DNA of 64,000 nt from NCBI RefSeq assembly GCF_030811555.1, contig NZ_JAUSQZ010000001.1, positions 7,809,241 to 7,873,240 of the forward strand. Reading direction: 5' to 3'. Of the stretch, positions 55,204 to 63,206 are shown piece by piece (positions within the stretch are counted from its first letter, which is position 1; each line of letters starts with the position of its first letter). A program made the position numbers and the translations under genes. A model generated the notes under the pieces. The model was given only the letters and a program-made list of their open reading frames with translations. It made no database searches and had not been told where the DNA came from. The stretch comes from Kineosporia succinea. Lineage in GTDB: Bacteria > Actinomycetota > Actinomycetes > Actinomycetales > Kineosporiaceae.

Positions 55204-55290
55204 ATCCTTTTCCAGCTGCACGCTCTGCCCCCTGTGCCCGAGGTGAGCGGTGACCTTTCACCGGAGTCGCGCGGCTTTTCGATGGAGTCC

Positions 55291-56625
55291 TCAGCGGATG
55301 CTTCCGGCGCGGACCTGGGCCACCAGATCACCCAGGAGCGCGCGGAATTCGCGGTCCTCGGGCAGATCGGCGCCGAATACCGCTTCCAGCGACAGCAGGG
55401 CGGCGACCAGATCGGAGGACGACCCGACGGCCTCGCGCAGGACGTCGGCCTGGGGATCGTCCAGAGGAAGGTCGTTCTCGGTCGTGGCCCGTTCGACGTA
55501 GACCATCCAGGCGGCCACGGCGAGCGTCGCGGCCCGGGGCAGGTGGCCCACGGCGCGGGCGTCGCGAATGGTGCCGAGCAGGCGGGGGCCGAGTTTCTGG
55601 GTTCCGTCCATCGCGACCTGGACGGTGCGGTGACGCAGCGCGGGGTTGGCGAACCGTTCCAGTACCGTGCGCCCGTAGCCGGTGACGTCGAGGCCGTCGG
55701 CGGCCAGGGTGGGGGCGACGTCGTGCTCGATGAGTTGCCAGGCGGCGCCGGCCAGGGAGTCGTCGGCGACCGCCTCGGCGATGGTCGGGTACCCGGCGAG
55801 GGCTCCCAGGTAGGCCAGCAGCGAGTGGGTCCCGTTGAGGACGCGGAGTTTTCGGCGTTCGTAGGGGGCGACGTCGGTGACCAGCTCGGCGCCGGCCTTC
55901 TCCCAGGCGGGGCGGGCCGCGGCGAATCGGTCTTCGATCACCCACTGCCGGAACGGCTCGGCCACGACCAGTCCCGCGTCGTCGACGCCGAGCCGGCGGG
56001 CGACCTCGTCGCGGTCGGCCGGGGTGGTGGCGGGAACGATGCGGTCGACCATCGAGCTGGGGAAACGGACGTTCGTGGCGGCCCAGGCGGCCAGGTCGTC
56101 GTCGCGGTGGTCGAGCACGAGCCGGGACAGGACCTCGCCGTTGCCGCTGAGGTTGTCGCAGGACAGAACGGTGACCGGTCCGGCGTCGGCGCGCCTGCGG
56201 GCCTGCAGGCCGTCGATCAGCCGGCCGACGGCACCACCGGGCCGGTAGCCCTTCTCGGTGACGGTGAGGGTGACGACCTGGACGCGGGGGTCGGCGAGAC
56301 GCTCGGTGAGGCGGCCGGTCTCGGTGCTGCCGTCGATGACGTCGTGGACCTGGGAGACCACGTCGGCCCGGGTGTGGTCGGCGTCGCGCTGCAGCACGGT
56401 GTAGAGACCATCTTGCGGGCGCAGGTGCCCGGCGACCGTGGCCGAGCGCTGGGTGACACCGCAGATGCCCCAGGCTCCGTCGGGATCGGCCTCCTGCGTG
56501 TAGACCGCCTGGTGGGCCCGGTGGAAGGCGCCGATGCCCAGGTGCACGATGCCGACGGGGGCCGACGGGCCGAAAGCACGGACGCGGGTGCCGGGCGGTG
56601 CGGTGGCGGGCGTCAGGCGGGTCAC
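55291..56625 (-). CDS. uxuB: Mannitol-dehydrogenase-family oxidoreductase, probable fructuronate/tagaturonate reductase
   Basis: A 444-residue polyol-specific long-chain dehydrogenase. The N-terminal Rossmann part has IVHLGIGAFHRAHQAVYTQEA, VVTLTVTEKGY and LSCDNLSGNGE; the C-terminal catalytic part has ERRKLRVLNGTHSLLAYLG with the Lys-x5-Asn-x2-His active-site pattern. Neighbouring uxaA and uxaC homologues make D-fructuronate or D-tagaturonate reduction more likely than mannitol oxidation. The GTG start overlaps the uxaA stop (GTGA). It is the last gene of the minus-strand hexuronate operon. Confidence 0.87.
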   Translation of the reverse strand: MTRLTPATAPPGTRVRAFGPSAPVGIVHLGIGAFHRAHQAVYTQEADPDGAWGICGVTQRSATVAGHLRPQDGLYTVLQRDADHTRADVVSQVHDVIDGSTETGRLTERLADPRVQVVTLTVTEKGYRPGGAVGRLIDGLQARRRADAGPVTVLSCDNLSGNGEVLSRLVLDHRDDDLAAWAATNVRFPSSMVDRIVPATTPADRDEVARRLGVDDAGLVVAEPFRQWVIEDRFAAARPAWEKAGAELVTDVAPYERRKLRVLNGTHSLLAYLGALAGYPTIAEAVADDSLAGAAWQLIEHDVAPTLAADGLDVTGYGRTVLERFANPALRHRTVQVAMDGTQKLGPRLLGTIRDARAVGHLPRAATLAVAAWMVYVERATTENDLPLDDPQADVLREAVGSSSDLVAALLSLEAVFGADLPEDREFRALLGDLVAQVRAGSIR

Positions 56626-58139
56626 AGGACTGCTCCGATCTGCCAGGGGACGATCTCTTCCTGGCCCGCTCCCAGGTCTTCACTGCGGGTGGCCCGGCCC
56701 GAGGCGGTCTCGACGACCAGGTCGTAGATGCGGCGCCCGACCTCGGCCACGCTCGTGCCCTTCTCGACGATGTCGGAGCAGTCCACGTCGATGTCGTCGG
56801 CCATGCGGCGGGCCAGCTCAGCGTTCGTGGCCAGTTTCAGGGTGGGCGCCGGGCGGCTGCCCAGCACCGAGCCACGGCCGGTGGTGAAGCACAGCAGGGT
56901 CGCGCCGCCGGCGACCATGCCGGTGACCGAGACCGGGTCGTAGCCGGGGGTGTCCATGAAGACCAGACCGGGCCGGGGCACCGGTTCGCCGTAGCCGACG
57001 ACGGCCGACAGCGGGCTGTGCCCGGCCTTGGCGACGGCGCCGAGCGACTTCTCGAGAATGGTGGTGATGCCGCCGGCCTTGTTGCCCGGCGACGGGTTGC
57101 CGTCGAGGGTGGTGCCCAGCGACGAGGTGTACTCCCGCCACCATTCGATGCGCGCACGAAGGTCGTCGACCACGTGGGACGAGGTGGCGCGGCGCATGAG
57201 AAGCGTCTCGGCGCCGTAGATCTCGGGGGTCTCACCGAGGATGCTCGTGCCCCCGGCCGCGACCAGCAGGTCGCTGGCCACGCCCAGCGCCGGGTTGGCC
57301 GTCAGCCCCGACCAGCCGTCCGAGCCCCCGCACTGCAGGCCCAGGACCAGCTCGGAGACGTCGGCCGGACGGCGCTCCTGACGGGCCAGGTCGGAGGCCA
57401 GCTCGCGCACCACGGACACCCCTCGGGCCACGGCGGCCTGGGTGCCGCCGCTGTCCTGGATGGTGAACGAGACCAGCGGGATCTCCGGGGACAGGTCGAG
57501 ATCGGCCAGCACACCGGTCATCTCGTTGACCTCGCACCCCAGGCCGACGACGACGAGGGCGCCGATGTTGGGGTGGCGGGCGTACCCGGTCAGGGTGCGG
57601 CGCAGGATGTCCCACCCGGGACCGGAGTTGGCCATGCCGCAGCCGGTTCCGTGGGTGAGGGCGACCACCCCGTCGACCCGGCCGCCGGAATCCTCCCGGA
57701 CCACGTCGTCCGTACGCCTCGCGATCGCCCGGGCCACCCCGGCCGAGCAGTTGACGGTGGTCAGGATCGCGATGCTGTTGCGGGTGCCGACCCGCCCGTC
57801 GGCCCGGTGGTGGCCGAGGAACGTGCGGGGCAGGTCGGCGGGCGGCGTGAGGGTGACGCCCTGCGCGCGGACGCCCGCCTCGCCCGGGCCGTCGTCGATG
57901 AAGGCGAGGTTGTCGGTGTGCACGTGCTCCCCCGCCCGCACCGGACGGGTGGTGATGCCGATGACCTGGCCGTACTTGCGCACAGCGGCGCCCTGGGACA
58001 GGTCTCGCACCGCGGCCTTGTGCCCGGCGGGGATGGCCTGGCCGGCGAGCAGCCCGGGCTCCAGTTCGTCACCGGCGGCCACCTCGCGGCGCACCACCGC
58101 GACATCGTCGTCGGGCCCCAGGCGCAGCAGCATGCTCAT
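56622..58139 (-). CDS. uxaA: Altronate dehydratase
   Basis: A 505-residue enzyme that converts altronate to 2-keto-3-deoxygluconate. The N-terminal SAF domain (about 1-95, IPAGHKAAVRDLSQGAAVRKYGQVIG) and the C-terminal iron-dependent UxaA domain are both present; THGTGCGMANSG and LGLQCGGSDGWSGLTANPALG carry the conserved cysteines of the family. The length is that of full UxaA/GarD-type enzymes. It starts at ATG 58139 overlapping the LacI gene's stop, and its own stop overlaps uxuB. Confidence 0.93.
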   Translation of the reverse strand: MSMLLRLGPDDDVAVVRREVAAGDELEPGLLAGQAIPAGHKAAVRDLSQGAAVRKYGQVIGITTRPVRAGEHVHTDNLAFIDDGPGEAGVRAQGVTLTPPADLPRTFLGHHRADGRVGTRNSIAILTTVNCSAGVARAIARRTDDVVREDSGGRVDGVVALTHGTGCGMANSGPGWDILRRTLTGYARHPNIGALVVVGLGCEVNEMTGVLADLDLSPEIPLVSFTIQDSGGTQAAVARGVSVVRELASDLARQERRPADVSELVLGLQCGGSDGWSGLTANPALGVASDLLVAAGGTSILGETPEIYGAETLLMRRATSSHVVDDLRARIEWWREYTSSLGTTLDGNPSPGNKAGGITTILEKSLGAVAKAGHSPLSAVVGYGEPVPRPGLVFMDTPGYDPVSVTGMVAGGATLLCFTTGRGSVLGSRPAPTLKLATNAELARRMADDIDVDCSDIVEKGTSVAEVGRRIYDLVVETASGRATRSEDLGAGQEEIVPWQIGAVL

Positions 58140-59185
58140 TCGTCGTCGTCCGATCGTCGGGAGCGGTCTGGTCGGGTGCGGTCCGGTCGGGCGGCCCGGC
58201 GCGGCCTCGGGGCCGGGCCGGTGGAGCCCCGCTCGCGCAGGGTGGTCGGCATCTCGCGGCGCTGCGGGCCCAGCTCGGGATCGGCCAGGTGCGCCAGCAT
58301 CAGCTCGACCGCCTCGCGCCCGGCCTGGTGCAGGGGCATGGCCACGGTGGTCAGGGAGGGACGCAGCATGCCGGCCATCGGGATGTCGTCGAAGCCGGCC
58401 ACGCTCAGCTCGCCGGGCACGTCGACACCGCGGTCGGCCAGGGCCTGCCCCAGGCCGACGGCCACCAGGTCGTTGAAGGCCACGACCGCGCTCACCCGGG
58501 CCTGCAGCACCACCCTCGCGGCGCCGAGACCACCCTCGAAGGTCGGGGCGACCGGGCCCAGCTCCTTCAGGGTGACGCGGTGGGACGCCGCGGCCTCGCG
58601 CAGCCCGCGCAGTCGCTGGGCCGCCGACCAGCTGCCCGCCGGGCCGCCCAGGAAGCCGATGCGGCGGTGCCCGAGCCCGCCCAGGTGGTTCAGCAGCTGC
58701 GCGGCGCCGCCCCGGTTGTCGAAGGTGACGCTGGAGGCCCGGGGCAGCGCCCGGTTCACCAGCACGGTCGGCGCCAGGCTGACCGCCTCGCGCAGCCCGG
58801 CCGGGCGCATGCGGGGCGAGCACAGCACCAGCCCGTCGGCCTGCTTGGCCAGCTGCCGCACCAGCTCGCTCTCGGCCTCCGCGTCCTCGTCGGTGTCGAC
58901 GACGAACAGCTGCTGGTCGGCCTCCAGGGCGCGGGACTGCACCCCCTTCACCAGGCCGGGGAAGAACGGGTTGGCCAGGTCGGGGACCAGCAGGCCGAGG
59001 TTGCCGGTGCGGCCGGTGATCAGGCCCCGCGCGGCCCGGTTCGGCCGGTAGCCGAGCTCGTCGGCCACGGCCACCACGCGGGCGCGGGTGACCTCGTCGA
59101 CCTTGCCGGGCACGTTGAGCGCCCGGGACACGGTTGCCGTGGACACGCCCGCGACCCGCGCCACGTCACGGATCGTCACCGCCAC
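58136..59185 (-). CDS. LacI-family repressor of the hexuronate genes
   Basis: A 349-residue regulator with an N-terminal LacI HTH and hinge helix (VTIRDVARVAGVSTATVSRALNVPGKVDEVTRARV) and a type I sugar-binding domain. The C-terminal tail of about 35 residues is Arg/Asp-rich and unusual. The start is uncertain among GTG 59206, 59185 and 59179; GGAGGT lies just upstream of 59185. It is first in the operon with uxaA and uxuB, and divergent from uxaC. Two AAACGTTT palindromes in the shared promoter region are its probable operators. Confidence 0.9.
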   Translation of the reverse strand: MAVTIRDVARVAGVSTATVSRALNVPGKVDEVTRARVVAVADELGYRPNRAARGLITGRTGNLGLLVPDLANPFFPGLVKGVQSRALEADQQLFVVDTDEDAEAESELVRQLAKQADGLVLCSPRMRPAGLREAVSLAPTVLVNRALPRASSVTFDNRGGAAQLLNHLGGLGHRRIGFLGGPAGSWSAAQRLRGLREAAASHRVTLKELGPVAPTFEGGLGAARVVLQARVSAVVAFNDLVAVGLGQALADRGVDVPGELSVAGFDDIPMAGMLRPSLTTVAMPLHQAGREAVELMLAHLADPELGPQRREMPTTLRERGSTGPAPRPRRAARPDRTRPDRSRRSDDDE

Positions 59186-59206
59186 GGGACCTCCACTCCT
59201 CGACAC

Positions 59207-59214
59207 AAACGTTT
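59207..59214. promoter_or_regulatory. LacI-type operator, left copy
   Basis: The palindrome AAACGTTT, flanked by CAC and ACA, lies next to the LacI gene start. It matches the core of the second copy at 59268-59275, 61 bp away, close to six helical turns, which would suit repression by looping. Confidence 0.6.
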
Positions 59215-59264
59215 ACACAGACCATGGCGTTTGTAAAAGGCTGCTTGCTTTGACCATTTTCAGG

Positions 59265-59278
59265 TGCAAACGTTTTCA
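59265..59278. promoter_or_regulatory. LacI-type operator, right copy
   Basis: TGCAAACGTTTTCA is a near-perfect 14-bp palindrome ending three bases before the uxaC ATG, so a bound repressor would block initiation or early elongation. Confidence 0.65.
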
Positions 59279-59280
59279 TC

Positions 59281-60696
59281 ATGGCAACGACGCTGACCCT
59301 GCACCCCGACCGCGCCCTCCCCGCCGACCCGGCCACGCGCGGGCTGGCCCGGCGCATCCACGCCCACACCGCCGCCCTGCCGCTGGTGAGCATGCACGGG
59401 CACGTCGAGGCCCAGGTCCTGGCCGACGACGTCCCCTTCGGCGACCCGGCCGCGCTGCTGGTCACGCCCGACCACTACGTCACCCGCATGCTCGTGTCGC
59501 AGGGCGTCGCCCCGCACGAGCTCGGGGTGCGCGGCCCGGGCGATCCCGCCACCGGGCCCCGCGAGATCTGGCGCACCTTCTGCACCCACTGGAACCTGTT
59601 CCGCGGCACCCCGTCCCGGTTCTGGCTGGAACACGAGCTGGTCGAGGTCTTCGGCGTCGACGTGCGCCCCGGCGCCGGGACCGCCGACCAGATCTTCGAC
59701 CGGATCACCGCCGTGATCGGCGACCCGGCGTTCCGTCCCCGGGCCCTGCTCGACCGGTTCGGCATCGAGGTCCTGGCCACCACCGACCCGGCCACCGCCC
59801 GGCTGGAGCACCACGCGAAGCTCGCCGCCGACGGCTACGGGCAGCGCGTGATCCCCACCTTCCGCCCCGACGCCCTGGTGCACCTCGGCCGGCCGTCCTG
59901 GCGTGCGGACGCGGCCCTGCTCGCCGAGGTCTCGGGCATCGACACCGGTTCCTACGACGGGTATCTCGAGGCCCTGCGGGCGCGGCGCGCCGCGTTCGTC
60001 GAGGCCGGGGCCCTGGCCACCGACCACGGCCACCTCGGCACCGACACCACCCCGCTCAGCCGCACCGACGCGTCCACCATCTACCGCGACGCCCTCGCCG
60101 GTGACGTGAGCGCCCAGGAGGCAGATGCTTTCGCCGGTCACATGCTGCACGCGATGGCCGGGATGTCGCGCGACGACGGGCTGGTGATGCAACTGCACCC
60201 GGGCGTGCTGCGCGACCATCACGAGGCCGCGTTCGGCGCCTACGGGCCTGACCGCGGGTGGGACATCCCGGTGCACACCGAGTACACGCGCTCACTGCGC
60301 CCGCTGCTCAACGACTTCGGCACCGATCCCGGTTTCCGGGTCATCCTCTTCACGGTCGACGAGACCAGCTACAGCCGCGAGCTGGCGCCGCTGGCCGGGG
60401 TGTACCCGAGCGTGCGCCTGGGCGCGCCCTGGTGGTTCCTCGACAGCCCGCACGCCATGCGGCGGTTCCGCGAGAGCGCCACCGAGACGGCCGGTTTCCA
60501 CAACACGTCGGGCTTCGTCGACGACACCCGGGCGTTCGCCTCGATCCCGGCGCGCCACGACCTGTCCCGCCGGATCGACGCCGGGTACCTGGCCTCGCTC
60601 GTGGTGGAGCACCGGCTGGACGAGGACGAGGCGTTCGAGACCGCCACCGACCTGGCCTACCACCTGCCGAAACGGGCCTACGCACCGCGCGGTTAG
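59281..60696 (+). CDS. uxaC: Glucuronate isomerase
   Basis: A 471-residue enzyme interconverting D-glucuronate/D-fructuronate and D-galacturonate/D-tagaturonate, the first step of hexuronate breakdown. It belongs to the amidohydrolase-like UxaC family: metal-binding SMHGHVEA near the N-terminus (His-x-His), then WRTFCTHWNLFRGTPSRFWLEHELVEVFG, MQLHPGVLRDHH and LGAPWWFLDSPHAMRRFRE. The His of the normal TH-x-H pattern is in an MHGH context. The length is as expected. It is divergent from the uxaA operon under shared LacI control. Confidence 0.93.
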   Translation: MATTLTLHPDRALPADPATRGLARRIHAHTAALPLVSMHGHVEAQVLADDVPFGDPAALLVTPDHYVTRMLVSQGVAPHELGVRGPGDPATGPREIWRTFCTHWNLFRGTPSRFWLEHELVEVFGVDVRPGAGTADQIFDRITAVIGDPAFRPRALLDRFGIEVLATTDPATARLEHHAKLAADGYGQRVIPTFRPDALVHLGRPSWRADAALLAEVSGIDTGSYDGYLEALRARRAAFVEAGALATDHGHLGTDTTPLSRTDASTIYRDALAGDVSAQEADAFAGHMLHAMAGMSRDDGLVMQLHPGVLRDHHEAAFGAYGPDRGWDIPVHTEYTRSLRPLLNDFGTDPGFRVILFTVDETSYSRELAPLAGVYPSVRLGAPWWFLDSPHAMRRFRESATETAGFHNTSGFVDDTRAFASIPARHDLSRRIDAGYLASLVVEHRLDEDEAFETATDLAYHLPKRAYAPRG

Positions 60697-60712
60697 CGCC
60701 TGCTCCCGACGT

Positions 60713-61537
60713 TCAGTCCCACCAGAAGCGCCACACCGGGTCGCCGAGCAGATCGTCGGCGTACTCGGCCAGCGACGTCGCCCAGACGTTGTCGGGGCAG
60801 AACGCGAAGTGCTCGGCCGCGACCCGCAGCGCCTCGTCCTTGGTGGCCGGGGGCGCGGCGACGCTGACGTACAGATCGGCGAAGCCCACGGCGATCACGC
60901 GAGCGCCGAAACGCTCTTCCCACGATCGCAGCACCGCCGAGATCATCGCCGTGTCGTTCACGTAGTTGACCGCCCCCTGCCACCCCGCGGCGGTCAGGGC
61001 GTCGCTGCCCCCTCGGGCCGCGACGAGCCCCAGCCGCAGATGTGGCTTCTCCCTCAAAACCCGTGCCGCGCACCGGTCGGCCTGCTCCTCGGGCTCGACC
61101 GCCCCGTTCCTGCGAGGCGCCAGCCCCGGCCACCGGTCGCCGAACGGCGCGGTGACCTCCAGGCGCTCGTCCGGGGTGAGGTCGTCGTCCTCGTCCCGCT
61201 CGGTGTGCTCGTCCCACCACTCGGCGAGCACCTCGGCCGGATCGTGTTCGCCGGGTGACGACATGTCGCCCGGCCAGAGCTCGCCGTCGTCCCAGGGGCG
61301 GGCCGGGTCGCCGTCGAGATGGTCGAGCAGGAGGGGTGTCAGGCCGCTGTGGGGCTCCTCGGCCCGGAACGAGCGCCACAGATCGAGCGTCGCGGGATCA
61401 TCGCTCAACCAGAGCGCGGGAGTCCCGTCACCTCGCACCGTTCGCCCCGGCGGGAGGACCACGGTCAGGGAACGGCTCGCGTCGCTCCGGTCGAACAGCT
61501 CCTGCAGCTCGGGCGGCAGCCCGGGGGTCGTCGGCAC
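60713..61537 (-). CDS. DUF4253-domain protein
   Basis: About 274 residues; the last 110 (RLGLVAARGGSDALTAAGWQGAVNYVNDT to PVWRFWWD, with HFAFCPDNVW) form the DUF4253 domain of unknown function common in actinobacteria. The N-terminal part is acidic and variable. The start is unclear: GTG 61537 avoids overlap with the divergent acetyltransferase promoter, but ATG 61603 and GTG 61609 are in frame without stops. No function is proposed. Confidence 0.75.
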   Translation of the reverse strand: MPTTPGLPPELQELFDRSDASRSLTVVLPPGRTVRGDGTPALWLSDDPATLDLWRSFRAEEPHSGLTPLLLDHLDGDPARPWDDGELWPGDMSSPGEHDPAEVLAEWWDEHTERDEDDDLTPDERLEVTAPFGDRWPGLAPRRNGAVEPEEQADRCAARVLREKPHLRLGLVAARGGSDALTAAGWQGAVNYVNDTAMISAVLRSWEERFGARVIAVGFADLYVSVAAPPATKDEALRVAAEHFAFCPDNVWATSLAEYADDLLGDPVWRFWWD

Positions 61538-61601
61538 GGGCTGAGCATAAGCAGTGCCCTGGCCTGCTGGTCCAGGGGTCAGCTGGTCTAGGGTCACGGC
61601 C

Positions 61602-62198
61602 ATGGTCACGATCCGCCCGTACCGGCCCGAAGACCGCTCCGCCGTCTACGACATCTGCGTCCGCACCGGCGCCGCCGGCGAGGACGCGCGCGGGCGGCAC
61701 AGCACCGACGATCTGCTGGGCGACCTGTTCGCCGGTCCCTACGTGACGCTCGAACCGCAGTGGGCGTTCGTGCTCGACGACGAGGGTGACGTCACCGGCT
61801 ACGTGATCGGCACCGCCGACACCGCCGCCCTGGTCGAACGATGGACCGGGGAGTGGGTGCCCTACCTCGAGGAGCGATACCCCGAGCCGCGCGCCGGGTC
61901 CGACCGGTCGATCCTGCGCTTCGGCCTGCACCCCGAGCGGATGCTGCTGCCCGAACTCGCCGGGCACCCGGCCCATCTGCACATCGACCTGCTGCCCCGC
62001 GCTCAGGGCGGCGGCCTCGGGCGTCAGCTCATCGCCACCTTCCTGCGTGAGCTCGCGGCGGCCGGGGTTCCCGCCGTGCACCTGGGCGTCGACCCGGCCA
62101 ACGTCAGGGCCCTGGGGTTCTACGCCCACCTCGGCTTCCGCGAGATCCCGACCGCCGTCCCGGGCCTGCACCTGGGACGCGCGACCGGCGAGCTGTGA
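61602..62198 (+). CDS. GNAT-family N-acetyltransferase
   Basis: A 198-residue acetyltransferase of the type annotated as AAC(6')/O-GlcNAcase-like GNAT (VTIRPYRPEDRSAVYDICVRTG start). The acetyl-CoA loop is LPRAQGGGLGRQLIATFL and the C-terminal GVDPANVRALGFYAHLGFREI is typical. Its stop is four bases from the convergent glycosylase stop. The acceptor is unknown. Confidence 0.87.
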   Translation: MVTIRPYRPEDRSAVYDICVRTGAAGEDARGRHSTDDLLGDLFAGPYVTLEPQWAFVLDDEGDVTGYVIGTADTAALVERWTGEWVPYLEERYPEPRAGSDRSILRFGLHPERMLLPELAGHPAHLHIDLLPRAQGGGLGRQLIATFLRELAAAGVPAVHLGVDPANVRALGFYAHLGFREIPTAVPGLHLGRATGEL

Positions 62199-62202
62199 CC
62201 GC

Positions 62203-63003
62203 TCAGGCCTGTTCCTCGCTGCACCACCAGGTCGTGCGCCCACCGACCGTGCCCTGCACCATCGGCGCCCGGTCCCGGGGGCAGCGAGCCGCCTTCTTGC
62301 GGTAGGCCACGACTTTCAGGGTGTGCACTCCCCCGCCGGCGATCGCGTCGCGGATCGCGGCCCGGGTCGCGCGCAGCAACCGGGCGACCTCGTCGGGATC
62401 CAGCTCGTCGGCCGGGCGGGACGGGCTGACGCGGGCGGCCCAGAGGATCTGGTCGGCCAGCAGGTTGCCGATGCCCGCGATCCGGTCCTGGTCCATCAGC
62501 CGCGCCTTGACCGGTGCACCGCTGGACGCCAGCAGCGCCCGGAAGGCGTCGGGCCTGATGAACTGGGCGTCCGGGCCGAGCTTCTCGACCGGCGGGTCCA
62601 GGCGTACCCGGCCCAGCCGGCGCGGGTCGATGAGCAGCAGACCGCCGCCGTCCTCGAAGGTCACGCCGAACCGGGTGAAGCGGTGGTCACCCGGTTTCCG
62701 GCCCCGCTCCCAGTAGTCACCACCGTCGACCTCGGTGCCCTCGCCGTCGCTGATCACGATCTTGCCGGACATCCCCAGGTGGATCCCGACCACGGGCCCG
62801 TCACCGGACGAGTCCACCCACATGCTCTTGCCCCGCCGGTGCGCGGCCGTCAGGGTGCGGCCCAGCAGCGCGGCGCGGATCTGGCCGGGCGCGTGCGGAC
62901 GGCACTCGTAGGTATCGGTGTCGTCGACGTCCACGATCGTGCGGTTCAGGGCCAGTCTCTCGATGACGGCACGCGCGGACTCGACCTCGGGCAGCTCAGG
63001 CAC
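62203..63003 (-). CDS. Fpg/Nei-family DNA glycosylase with incomplete zinc finger
   Basis: A 266-residue base-excision repair enzyme. After removal of Met the N-terminus is PELPEVE, with catalytic Pro1 and Glu2, which fixes the start at GTG 63003. IHLGMSGKI, DPRRLGRVRL and the helix-two-turn-helix RIAGIGNLLADQILW are conserved. The C-terminal zinc finger, normally CxxC-x16-CxxC, reads ARCPRDRAPMVQ then TTWWCSEEQ: only one Cys of each pair remains, so zinc binding is doubtful and a zincless finger is possible. It is monocistronic and convergent with the acetyltransferase. Confidence 0.9.
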   Translation of the reverse strand: MPELPEVESARAVIERLALNRTIVDVDDTDTYECRPHAPGQIRAALLGRTLTAAHRRGKSMWVDSSGDGPVVGIHLGMSGKIVISDGEGTEVDGGDYWERGRKPGDHRFTRFGVTFEDGGGLLLIDPRRLGRVRLDPPVEKLGPDAQFIRPDAFRALLASSGAPVKARLMDQDRIAGIGNLLADQILWAARVSPSRPADELDPDEVARLLRATRAAIRDAIAGGGVHTLKVVAYRKKAARCPRDRAPMVQGTVGGRTTWWCSEEQA

Positions 63004-63101
63004 CGCAGCAGCTTCGCACACCGGGATTTAACCGGTTGCGCGCGCCGTCACCACTCCCGATGCTGAACGACGCAGCGACCGCCTTCGAGGGAGAGACCAG
63101 C

Positions 63102-63206
63102 ATGCGCACAGCCACCACGCCCCGCGTCCTGACCGGATCGATCGTGGAGCTGCCGCATGTCCCGTCCCACCCGCTGCCTCACCCTCGGCGTCGTCGCCCA
63201 TGTTGA
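63102..63206 (+). CDS. Possible 34-residue leader peptide overlapping the TetM-like gene
   Basis: A short frame with a good GAGGGAGAG ribosome-binding site begins at ATG 63102 (an in-frame ATG at 63060 could extend it) and ends at 63206, about 50 bases inside the TetM-like gene in another frame. The peptide ends in HPLPHPRRRRPC. Leader-peptide attenuation is known upstream of ribosome-protection genes, but this case is speculative. Confidence 0.3.
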   Translation: MRTATTPRVLTGSIVELPHVPSHPLPHPRRRRPC

